Shown: positions 1 through 7,099, counted from the first letter of the stretch. The stretch is 8,897 bases of DNA from JBBRRP01 sp038251425 (GCA_038251425.1 JBBSBI010000211.1:1-8897); one strand, 5' to 3'. Notes: a model not told the origin generated them from the letters alone. Program-made: numbers and translations.

Positions 1-2
1 CC

Positions 3-179
3 GGCGAGAGCGCCACAGGTTACATTTTAGGCTCGGCGCAGAAGCACCCGCATGATTTGGTAACTGGGTACTATTCGGTTCACACGAGCCCCCAAAAGGG
101 CGAAGCGGAAATCGAGCGCATCGGCAAAGCTCAGCAGGCCCGCGGCACCTTTCAGAAGAAGCCTGTCGCTCCCAGGTGA
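3..179 (+). CDS. C-terminal end of an unidentified protein (5' end outside window)
   Basis: This frame is open from the left edge and ends at TGA 177-179, giving 58 residues. It begins GESATGYILGSAQKHP and ends FQKKPVAPR. The composition looks coding: charged and aromatic residues are well mixed (for example LVTGYYSVHTSPQ, then an acidic/basic stretch GEAEIERIGKAQQ) and the tail is basic, as in many soluble C-termini. It lies on the same strand as the kinase, 118 bases upstream, so the two could share a transcript, although the gap is long for tight coupling. I do not recognise the family and assign no function. An antisense frame covering the same bases is less convincing. Confidence concerns its being a real gene end, not its identity. 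Confidence 0.6.
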   Translation, partial: GESATGYILGSAQKHPHDLVTGYYSVHTSPQKGEAEIERIGKAQQARGTFQKKPVAPR

Positions 180-215
180 CTCGGAGAGCCCCGACCCGCG
201 AGCAACAAGAACGAA

Positions 216-251
216 GGGGGAGGGGGGGGCTAGACGAGTGCAGGGCGGGGG
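216..251 (+). other. G-run tract, candidate G-quadruplex in the kinase leader
   Basis: The plus strand has four guanine runs in 36 bases: five at 216-220, eight at 222-229, three at 243-245 and five at 247-251. The loops between them are 1, 13 and 1 bases. The pattern allows a three-tetrad quadruplex, and the eight-base run could itself supply two tracts. It sits between the upstream stop codon (179) and the kinase ribosome binding site (283-290), on the coding strand, so it could form in DNA or in leader mRNA. No convincing sigma70 or sigma54 promoter was found in 180-282. A regulatory role is only inferred. Confidence 0.4.
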
Positions 252-282
252 CGGTAGCCTTCCCAGTCGCGATTTGCGCCAG

Positions 283-290
283 AGGAGGTG
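283..290 (+). promoter_or_regulatory. Shine-Dalgarno of the kinase gene
   Basis: AGGAGGTG is a near-perfect anti-16S match, seven bases before TTG 298. It decides the start. An in-frame TGA at 289-291 rules out anything further upstream, and the next candidate, ATG 316, would be 25 bases from the site, which is too far. Confidence 0.85.
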
Positions 291-297
291 ATCGCCG

Positions 298-1941
298 TTG
301 GGTGCCGCTAATGAAATGAAAGAGTTTGGTGCGCATCCCGTGCGTTTCCAGCCTGGCGATGTGATTGCTGCCAAGTATCAGGTTCAGCGCATTGTCGGAG
401 CCGGAGGCATGGGCGTGGTCCTACAGGCCACCCACTTGCAGCTCGGTCAATCCGTAGCGATCAAGCTACTCAACGTGGACGAAGCGACCCGCGCTGAGGC
501 AACCGTGCGCTTCCTGCGCGAAGGCCGGGCCGCAGCCGCACTCAAGGGTGACCACGTCGTTCGCATCTACGACGTCGGAACGCTGGACGACGGCCTGCCT
601 TTCATCGTGATGGAATTCCTGCACGGCGTCGATCTCGCGGAGCTGTTGGAGATTCAAGGTCAGTTATCCGTCGAGCATGCCGTTGAGTACATCACGCAGG
701 CCACGAGTGCGATTGCTGAAGCTCACGACAACGGAATCGTGCACCGCGATCTCAAGCCCTCCAACCTGTTCGCTACCCAGCAGAGCGACGGCACCAACTC
801 GATCAAGGTTCTCGATTTCGGCATTTCTAAGTCGATGGCAACGGACACCCAGTTGGAAGGGAACTTGACGGCCACACGCAGTGTCCTCGGTTCTCCGTTT
901 TACATGTCGCCCGAGCAAGTTCGTGATGCTAAGAAAGTCGATACTCGCACAGATATCTGGTCCCTCGGAGTGATCTTACAGGAGCTCCTGACGGGTGAGC
1001 CGGTCTTCAATGCTGAAACGCTGACTGGGATTTGTGCCGCCATCGCGGCGGATGCACCTACACCCCTTCGCGAGCGACGTCCGGATGCACCGACAGAGCT
1101 CGAGCGAGTGATCCTGCGCTGCCTGGAAAAAGACCCAGGTCGACGTTTCCAGAGCGCGCGGGATCTCCTGGCCGCACTGGCTTCGTTGCGAGGACGCTCC
1201 GGGTTGGCCACCGGTGCTTCGCTGTTGGTGAGAGACACCCCTCCCCCTCCCCCGCCTGGCTCGCATTCGGCGATTTATAGCGCCACAACGCTGGCTACCG
1301 CCGTAGCGCAAGCGGGAGCTGACCGATCGCCCAGTGACAACCACAAGATACCATCGACAAAGGGGCCACTAGTTCCCGGCTCCGAACGCACTGTGCTATC
1401 AGCGGGTGGTAACGCCGAATCAGGCGTTACGGCACCGTCGCCCCCGCAAGCGAAAGGCAGACTCTACTTCTTGAGCCTGTTGGGTCTGGTAGCGTCTGCC
1501 GTGGCGGTCTGGCGTTTCGGGGCCAGCACGACCACACCCGCGGGGATCCCTGCACCCGTGCGTGCCAGCGCGGCTGTCGCGAAGCCTAGCGGTCAGCCTG
1601 CCTCGTTCTCGCTGTTGGTAGACTCTGACCCCTCTTCAGCTGACGTCTACGAAGGAGCACTGAAGCTTGGCCAAACACCGCTCAAGCTCACCATCGAAAA
1701 CCAAACGCTAACGACGCAACCGCGCACCTTCACGCTACGGCGCTCAGGCTTCCAGCCTTACTCCGTGGTGCAGAGAAATTCAGCTGAAGATGTGCGCGTG
1801 TTAGCTATGCTCAGCCCCGAGGCGACTAAGATTGTACCCGAGTCAACCCATTCGCAGCCACGAAGTACCCGACCTCATGCCAGCTCGAAGCCCAGCGCAC
1901 GAACGGAGCGCCCCGCCAGCGATATTCGCATGGAGCGCTAA
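298..1941 (+). CDS. PKN-type serine/threonine protein kinase with C-terminal TM segment and PEGA-like domain
   Basis: The protein is 547 residues and starts at TTG behind a strong Shine-Dalgarno. The kinase domain spans about residues 27-295 and has all Hanks motifs: glycine loop GAGGMGVV (34-41), VAIK lysine K56, helix-C glutamate E75, catalytic HRDLKPSN (149-156, D151), DFG (173-175), YMSPEQ in place of the APE motif (202-207), and DIWSLG (219-224). It is an RD kinase and should be catalytically active. Thr/Ser residues at 191-199 are candidate activation-loop phosphosites. A low-complexity linker follows, with six consecutive prolines (315-320). One hydrophobic segment (about 388-407) should anchor it in the inner membrane with the kinase inside. 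The remaining C-terminal part would be periplasmic and holds a degenerate PEGA-like domain (about 436-505), then a Ser/Arg/Pro-rich tail. The downstream receptor gene starts one base after its stop, so the two are probably translationally coupled. The substrate is unknown. Confidence 0.93.
   Translation: MGAANEMKEFGAHPVRFQPGDVIAAKYQVQRIVGAGGMGVVLQATHLQLGQSVAIKLLNVDEATRAEATVRFLREGRAAAALKGDHVVRIYDVGTLDDGLPFIVMEFLHGVDLAELLEIQGQLSVEHAVEYITQATSAIAEAHDNGIVHRDLKPSNLFATQQSDGTNSIKVLDFGISKSMATDTQLEGNLTATRSVLGSPFYMSPEQVRDAKKVDTRTDIWSLGVILQELLTGEPVFNAETLTGICAAIAADAPTPLRERRPDAPTELERVILRCLEKDPGRRFQSARDLLAALASLRGRSGLATGASLLVRDTPPPPPPGSHSAIYSATTLATAVAQAGADRSPSDNHKIPSTKGPLVPGSERTVLSAGGNAESGVTAPSPPQAKGRLYFLSLLGLVASAVAVWRFGASTTTPAGIPAPVRASAAVAKPSGQPASFSLLVDSDPSSADVYEGALKLGQTPLKLTIENQTLTTQPRTFTLRRSGFQPYSVVQRNSAEDVRVLAMLSPEATKIVPESTHSQPRSTRPHASSKPSARTERPASDIRMER
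1932..1935 (+). promoter_or_regulatory. Shine-Dalgarno deciding the receptor start
   Basis: GGAG lies in the last codons of the kinase gene, seven bases before GTG 1943. Earlier in-frame starts (TTG 1832, ATG 1877) overlap the kinase gene and have no comparable site. They would also bury the signal peptide behind 37 or 22 extra residues. Confidence 0.7.
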
Positions 1942-1942
1942 A

Positions 1943-4897
1943 GTGCGGCTATTTTGCTGCGTTGTGCTGCTCAGCCTGGGTGTGCTCATTTCCCGGCAGG
2001 CAGAAGCTGATGACACAGCCGATGAAGCCGATCTGCAGTTTCAGCTCGGCGCAGAAGCTTATCAGCACAACGATTACCGCACGGCGCTCCTCCACTTCCT
2101 CGCATCGAATCGCTTGGTAGCGAACAAGAATGTGCTGTTCAACATCGCGCGCAGCTACGAAAAGCTCAACGCTTTCCCAGAAGCTTATCGCTACTACACG
2201 CAGGCGCGCGAAGGGGAAAAAGATCCGAGCTCGCTCGCAAAGATCGGAGCGGCGCTCGATCTCTTGCGTTCAAATGTGGCTATCGTAAAAGTTGTGACCG
2301 ATCCGCCCGGTGCCACGCTATTCGTCGATCGTCGAGATCTTGGCGCTCGTGGTAACAGTCCGCGCACCCTCGGCTTGAGCGCTGGGCGCTACACGATCAT
2401 CGCCGATCTTCCTGGTTATGAATCCGCGAGCGCCGAAGTGCCCGAGGCACGCATTGGAACCGAGACGCCGCTCAAACTCAGGTTAAAGCCGATTTTGGGC
2501 AGTCTGCGGCTCCTTGGGGTCCCCACGGGAGTGGCGGTCAACATCGACAATCCCGAAGGGCCGGTCGCGTGCCGCACCCCATGCTCACTCAATCTTGCGC
2601 CAGGCCTCCACTTGGTCTTCGCGAAAAAGCCGGGATTTCGGGCGGCTCAGTCATCGGTTGATGTCGTCGTGCATCAGTCCACTTCTGTTGCCCTGCAACT
2701 TGAGCCTGTGAACGGCACGCTGGTGGTGAGCACCGATGAGTCAGGAGCATTGATCGAAGTGGATGGCCACCCACGCGGTTTTACTCCAGCCATCCTAGCG
2801 CTCAGCGTTGGCGAACACCGTGTTCGGCTCCTGCTCAAGGGCTTTCGCACGATCGAGCGCCGTGTGCTGATCACTGAGGATCGCGAGGCCCAGATGACGG
2901 AAGTGCTGGCCCAGTCTGAAGAAGTCGTTGCGGCTTCGCGCGTTTCCGAGCGCGTGCAGGATGCACCCAGTTCCGTAACGCTCGTGCCAACCCAAGAGCT
3001 CCAACACCTCGCCTACCCGACCATCGCCGAAGCGACGCGCGGCGTGCGTGGTTTCTACACCTGGGACGATCGCTCGTACGCGACGTTAGGAGTGCGTGGC
3101 CTCGGGCGCCTGAGCAGCTACGGCAATCGAACGCTCGTGGTTTACGACGGGCACCCAGCTAACGACAATTGGATCGGCTCCTCCTACATCGGTTACGACG
3201 CGCTCACGGACCTCAAGAACGTGGAGCGCATTGAATTTGTTCGCGGCCCCGGATCGGTGCTGTATGGAACGGGCGCATTTTCGGGCGTGATCAATGTGGT
3301 CACACGCTACCGCGACGTGCCCTCTGGCGTCAGCGCGGGCGTGGGAACCGCGCTGGACGGCGTTGCGCACGCTCACGTCCGAGGTGACGCGAAGCTGGGT
3401 AAGGATTCGGGGATCTGGACCAGCGTCTCCACGGCTCGCAGCAACGGACGTGATTTCTACTTTCCCGAACTAGAGCGCCCCGCGAATCCACCCGATGATC
3501 CAGGATTCGACGGCAATGTGCGCGACGCAGACGGCTTCCAAGGAGGCATGCTGCAAGGCCGGTATTACAACAAGGACTGGACGGTGCAGTGGTTTGCCCA
3601 CAGCCACGAAAAGCATCTGCCTACGGGTGAGTACGAAACGACGCCGGGTGATACCCGTACGCGTCAATTGGATTCGCGTTTCTTCATCGAAGCCAAGGGC
3701 GAGCCGGAAGTGGCCAAAGGCTTCCGCCTCATGACGCGCATTCACGCGAACCACTATCGTTTTGCTGGCTACTACGCACGCAGCGTTGCCGACGGGGGCG
3801 TAGAAACAGACACGTTCCGAGGCAGTTGGGCCGGGCTTGAAGAGCGCCTCACCTGGAGCCCATCGCCGAATTTACGACTGATCGTGGGCGGCGAAGGCCA
3901 GCTGCACTTCCAGGTGGATCAGAAAGCGGAAGACAGCGGCGCTTACTTCCTGAACGGCTGTGGCATCGATCCTGTGGAGAAGAAGTCTTGCAACTACCAG
4001 CTTGGGGCTGGTTATTTTGTGGCCGATGCCGTCGCTTCCGAGAGCGTGCGCGTGTCGCTCGGCGCTCGACTCGACGCCTACTCCACGTTCGGAGCATCGT
4101 TGAATCCACGCGCCGCCTTGATCGTAAAGCCCTATGTGGGTGGGAATCTCAAGTTTATCGCTGGCAAGGCCTTTCGCGCGCCCAGCATCTATGAGCTCTA
4201 TTACAATGATGGCGGCCTGACTCAGATCTTGCCGAAGAGGCCGCTCCGACCCGAATCGATCTATTCGTTGGAGGTCGAGCATTCACATGAATTCTCGCCA
4301 ACGCTCAGCGGATTTTTCTCAGCTTACGCTAACGATATTTCGAGTTTAGTGGTGACGCGCGGCGCAGGCGACACCACCGACCCCCTCTACTACGACAACT
4401 CGGATACGCCGCTCGTCGTCCTGGGCGGCGAACTCGGATTCCGACGCGATTGGCGCCAGGGTTGGATGTTCGGCGCCAGCTACGGCTACGCCAACTCACG
4501 CTATCTTGCTTCAGAAAAGCTCTCGGATTTGTTGCAGCTCAGGGACGACCCGAGCAAGCGTCGTGTGGAGAATGCACCGCAGCACTCAGCCAGCGTGAGG
4601 GGTGCCGTGCCAATCATGGCGCGCGCATTGACGCTCGGTTCACGGCTCACCCTCGAAGGCTCGCGCTATGACGGCAATGAAGATGTTGGTGCCGATCCCC
4701 AGAAAGAAAGCGCAGCCGCGGCAATCTGGGACGTCGTTCTGAGCGGTGAGGAACAACGCTACGGCCTGCGCTATGCCTTCGGCGTCTATAACGCGTTCGA
4801 CTGGCGCTATGGCCTCCCGGTGGGCCCTGAGTTCGCGCAACGTGCACTGCGCCAAAACGGCCGAACCTACCTCGCTTCGCTGGATGTCGCGTTCTGA
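1943..4897 (+). CDS. TonB-dependent outer-membrane receptor with N-terminal TPR-like and three PEGA domains
   Basis: Called from GTG 1943, the protein is 984 residues and begins with a classic signal peptide (MRLFCCVV..., cleavage after AEA, about residue 22). In order: a TPR-like helical segment (about 30-90); three tandem PEGA domains (about 112-183, 184-255, 256-324) with the usual P-G-turn and G-x-H/Y-x-V pattern; a TonB-box-like EEVVAASR (326-333); the plug (about 338-458, with TLGVRGLG, VVYDG and IEFVRGPGSVLYGTGA); and a beta-barrel to the C-terminal phenylalanine, which suits the outer-membrane assembly signal. FRAPSIYELYYNDGG (744-758) is typical of barrel loops in this superfamily. 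Cysteine pairs at 210/214 (second PEGA) and 673/683 (barrel loop) could form disulfides. It should import a ligand using TonB-ExbBD energy; the ligand cannot be read from sequence and no TonB genes are in the window. The TPR-PEGA extension is unlike standard receptors and may be for signalling or cell-wall contact. A longer start at ATG 1877 or TTG 1832 is possible but less likely. Confidence 0.9.
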   Translation: MRLFCCVVLLSLGVLISRQAEADDTADEADLQFQLGAEAYQHNDYRTALLHFLASNRLVANKNVLFNIARSYEKLNAFPEAYRYYTQAREGEKDPSSLAKIGAALDLLRSNVAIVKVVTDPPGATLFVDRRDLGARGNSPRTLGLSAGRYTIIADLPGYESASAEVPEARIGTETPLKLRLKPILGSLRLLGVPTGVAVNIDNPEGPVACRTPCSLNLAPGLHLVFAKKPGFRAAQSSVDVVVHQSTSVALQLEPVNGTLVVSTDESGALIEVDGHPRGFTPAILALSVGEHRVRLLLKGFRTIERRVLITEDREAQMTEVLAQSEEVVAASRVSERVQDAPSSVTLVPTQELQHLAYPTIAEATRGVRGFYTWDDRSYATLGVRGLGRLSSYGNRTLVVYDGHPANDNWIGSSYIGYDALTDLKNVERIEFVRGPGSVLYGTGAFSGVINVVTRYRDVPSGVSAGVGTALDGVAHAHVRGDAKLGKDSGIWTSVSTARSNGRDFYFPELERPANPPDDPGFDGNVRDADGFQGGMLQGRYYNKDWTVQWFAHSHEKHLPTGEYETTPGDTRTRQLDSRFFIEAKGEPEVAKGFRLMTRIHANHYRFAGYYARSVADGGVETDTFRGSWAGLEERLTWSPSPNLRLIVGGEGQLHFQVDQKAEDSGAYFLNGCGIDPVEKKSCNYQLGAGYFVADAVASESVRVSLGARLDAYSTFGASLNPRAALIVKPYVGGNLKFIAGKAFRAPSIYELYYNDGGLTQILPKRPLRPESIYSLEVEHSHEFSPTLSGFFSAYANDISSLVVTRGAGDTTDPLYYDNSDTPLVVLGGELGFRRDWRQGWMFGASYGYANSRYLASEKLSDLLQLRDDPSKRRVENAPQHSASVRGAVPIMARALTLGSRLTLEGSRYDGNEDVGADPQKESAAAAIWDVVLSGEEQRYGLRYAFGVYNAFDWRYGLPVGPEFAQRALRQNGRTYLASLDVAF

Positions 4898-4919
4898 GGG
4901 GAGCAGCCGAGCGTTTCCC

Positions 4920-4941
4920 AGAGTGAAGCAGCTCTCACTCT
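4920..4941. terminator. Hairpin between convergent receptor and protease genes
   Basis: AGAGTGA (4920-4926) and TCACTCT (4935-4941) form a perfect seven-base-pair stem with an eight-base loop. It sits in the short gap between the receptor stop (4897) and the reverse-strand protease stop (4935-4937), overlapping the latter. There is no T-run on either side, so it is not a canonical intrinsic terminator. A bidirectional role is inferred only from its place between convergent genes. Confidence 0.35.
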
Positions 4942-5999
4942 CGAAACTGACGCAGGCGCTCCTCGGTCGGCGGATGCGACGCCAAGTAGCGGAGCATGCC
5001 TTTTTCATTCGCCTTTCCGCCGATCTCACGAGTGAGCTTCTCTAAGATCGTGACAAAATTTCGGGGCGAGATGCCAGCTTGCTTCAGGAATGCCAACGCG
5101 AACTCATCCGCTTCGGTTTCATGAGCCTGCGAGAAGGTTGACTGGGCGTAGATGGTGGGCACAACCGCGATCGCCGAAGAAATCTGTGTGGCATCCCCCA
5201 AATAAGCCCCTATCAAGAGCGCCATCGTCGAACTCTCAAGCGCCATGCGAATCGCGTGGCGATGATGCACGTGGCCAATTTCGTGGGCCAGAACCGCCAT
5301 CACCTCATCATCCTTTTCGGCGAGCTCCACCAACTCATCCGTGACCACCACGACCCCATTCGGAAGCGCAAAGGCATTCGGCATGTGAGCGCTACGAAAC
5401 GTGAGGCTGAGCGGCAAATCAGGATATTTGATGGCCATCCTGCCGAACGCCACCCGCAAACGATCTTGCACCTCGTCGGACAGCTTAGAAGGCTTAAAAA
5501 GCGTGGCGTCCAACATCTCGAGCGTGCCCTGGCCAAGGTCATACACCGCCGCCTTCGGAACCCAATACGCCACCCGCGTTGCCAGCATGGGGACACCCCA
5601 CCGAAAGCCACCAGCGATCACCGCCGCCAGGATGAAGACAGCGAACACCGCAGGGCGCCGATTCGACTCGATGCGATGCAAGAAGCTCAAACGCCTCCCG
5701 CGGCCCCAGCTCTCCGCGAGGGCATCCACAGCGGCGTTATCCAACGTTTCACACTTGGCGCCGTCAATAAATACAATTGAGCGCGCAGTGTTACCGAGGC
5801 GAGGCGAGATCCGGATCTCATCTTGGTTGACCCTGCGAGCGAGCCCCTCACCGACTATCAACAGGGCTTGATTCCCTTCGACTTGAACCTCGACGTCGTG
5901 TGTCTTCGAAGAGATACCATCGTAGTAATGGGCACGAAATGAGCCCAGGCTCGTTTTGGCTTTGGGTTCGGCTTCGCCGGCTCCGGAACTCGCCACCAT
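4935..5999 (-). CDS. M48 family zinc metalloprotease with N-terminal DUF7092-like domain
   Basis: This 354-residue protein starts at ATG 5999. Residues about 20-95 (YYDGISSKTHDVEVQV ... RISPRLGNTARSIVFIDGA) match the small domain I know as DUF7092, which precedes M48 peptidases in many proteobacteria. A hydrophobic segment (about 117-140) should anchor it in the inner membrane. The peptidase domain holds HEIGH (239-243; the two histidines bind zinc and E240 is catalytic), extended as HVHHRH, and the ExxxD motif ETEAD (294-298), with E294 the expected third zinc ligand. A second hydrophobic stretch lies at about 256-285. The closing SHPPTEERL (341-349) is conserved in M48 proteins, so the enzyme looks complete. 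The gene follows the DUF898 gene after two bases. Its start has only a weak GGA six bases upstream, inside the DUF898 stop region, suggesting translational coupling. It differs from HtpX in domain order. The substrate is unknown; membrane-protein quality control is the family-based guess. Confidence 0.92.
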   Translation of the reverse strand: MVASSGAGEAEPKAKTSLGSFRAHYYDGISSKTHDVEVQVEGNQALLIVGEGLARRVNQDEIRISPRLGNTARSIVFIDGAKCETLDNAAVDALAESWGRGRRLSFLHRIESNRRPAVFAVFILAAVIAGGFRWGVPMLATRVAYWVPKAAVYDLGQGTLEMLDATLFKPSKLSDEVQDRLRVAFGRMAIKYPDLPLSLTFRSAHMPNAFALPNGVVVVTDELVELAEKDDEVMAVLAHEIGHVHHRHAIRMALESSTMALLIGAYLGDATQISSAIAVVPTIYAQSTFSQAHETEADEFALAFLKQAGISPRNFVTILEKLTREIGGKANEKGMLRYLASHPPTEERLRQFRE

Positions 6000-6001
6000 A
6001 G

Positions 6002-7099
6002 CTATCCAAGGTCAATCCCCATGTCCCCGAGATCAGACATGGCGTCGCCATAGGCAGCTTGCGCGCCAGACAGCTCGTTAGCGTGAGTTTCCAACGATCC
6101 TTGGATGAACGCCGTGAGACACTCCACCCGATAGCGCGCGAGCCGAATCTTCGCCCAGGGCACCAGCAGACCTAAGCTCAACACGATGCCCACGAGGTTA
6201 CCCGCGAGGAGCTTCAAAAGTGGCAGGAACTCCTGGCGGCTTCGGAGCCAATGCGGACCGATGCAAAGGCCATCATACATGAGGTTCGCTGTTTTCGCGC
6301 GCGAGTAGGCGTACGGAATGATGAAGAGCGGGTAAACCGCGAACACTGCGCCTGTGATGAGCCGAGGGTCAACCTGCGAGCCGCCCTGCTTAGCGAGACC
6401 TACCACACCAGCGATCACGATCACGACTGGGACCAGGATGGCGAACGAGACCCCCAGGCTCAGCAGAAAAACCCTAAGAAAATCATTCCAAGTGCGTGAC
6501 CAGCGAAAGCGCTCAAGCCCGTACGTATGGTTCGTGACCACGTAGTCGGTGATCTGAAACTGCAAATAAGGCATCCCCAAACCACACGTGACAGCGTAAA
6601 CAAGGCCTCCCTTGAGGTACCTGCCGTAGGCCTCGCCCGGACTTCCCATGAACGAAAAACGCACGTTGCGATAGGCAGAATTCCGAGCGTTGAACGCGAG
6701 CGCTTTAGCCAGCACCCACGGCATGAGCACGAGCAGCCCCACCACGGCGCCAGCGTATAGATAGGCGTTGTAATATTGAGCGGCAGCAACGAGCCCAAGC
6801 ACCGCGCCAATCACCAATCGCCCTTTGAGCACCGCAAGTGGATTAGCGACGTACTCAAAGCTCGAATCGCGGAGCCAGGTGTTGCGGTAAAAATACTGTT
6901 TGTTCTTCACCTTGGCCCACGCCGAATAGATGCCGAGAGTGAGCACCGTCAGAAGAACATTAATGATCCAAATCCTGAAGTACTCACCGGCCTGCCCCGT
7001 GAATCGCAACGGGACTTCTTCGGCGGGAGCCTGCACCGGTGCTTTGGGCCCCACAACGACCGTCACCGGAGGATACGCATCCGCTAGGCTGATCGTCAC
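6002..7099 (-). CDS. DUF898 (YjgN-like) multi-pass inner-membrane protein
   Basis: Called from GTG 7099, the protein is 365 residues, close to the usual family size. After a short Pro/Ala/Val-rich N-terminus comes the family opening FTGQAGEYFRIWIINVLL (about 34-51). About seven hydrophobic segments follow, near 43-58, 94-109, 114-133, 163-179, 208-235, 245-263 and 295-314. The family motif LTLGIYSAWAKVKNKQYFYR (54-73) is echoed near the end by PWAKIRLARYR (314-324), and NARNSAYRNVRFSF (137-150) is also characteristic. Function is unknown in the family. The M48 protease gene follows after two bases, a pairing I recall from other proteobacteria, so the two likely work together. The start was chosen because GGAGAG lies three bases before GTG 7099 and the 27 upstream codons have poor third-position GC. 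A longer start at GTG 7180 (392 residues), with an AGG seven bases upstream, cannot be excluded. Confidence 0.88.
   Translation of the reverse strand: MTISLADAYPPVTVVVGPKAPVQAPAEEVPLRFTGQAGEYFRIWIINVLLTVLTLGIYSAWAKVKNKQYFYRNTWLRDSSFEYVANPLAVLKGRLVIGAVLGLVAAAQYYNAYLYAGAVVGLLVLMPWVLAKALAFNARNSAYRNVRFSFMGSPGEAYGRYLKGGLVYAVTCGLGMPYLQFQITDYVVTNHTYGLERFRWSRTWNDFLRVFLLSLGVSFAILVPVVIVIAGVVGLAKQGGSQVDPRLITGAVFAVYPLFIIPYAYSRAKTANLMYDGLCIGPHWLRSRQEFLPLLKLLAGNLVGIVLSLGLLVPWAKIRLARYRVECLTAFIQGSLETHANELSGAQAAYGDAMSDLGDMGIDLG

Noticed and set aside
27..374. Reverse-strand open frame of 115 codons over the left edge and kinase start
   Set aside because: It overlaps the kinase N-terminus and its Shine-Dalgarno and the forward gene end at 3-179. 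Its protein is low-complexity and Pro/Arg/Leu-rich with no recognisable motif.
1238..1256. Possible G-quadruplex on the reverse strand opposite the polyproline codons
   Set aside because: Only three runs of four or more bases plus one pair are present, so a three-tetrad fold is not available. The run is explained by proline codons.
900..1344. Reverse-strand open frames over the kinase catalytic domain and linker
   Set aside because: They lie antisense to the conserved SPE and DIWSLG motifs and have Arg/Ser-rich translations with no family resemblance.
1832..1942. N-terminal extension of the receptor from TTG 1832 or ATG 1877
   Set aside because: It overlaps kinase coding sequence, lacks a Shine-Dalgarno and would hide a clear signal peptide starting at GTG 1943.
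5256..5780. Forward open frame of 174 codons inside the M48 gene
   Set aside because: It is antisense to well-conserved peptidase motifs (HEIGH, ETEAD region) and is His/Arg/Pro-rich, as expected of an antisense shadow.
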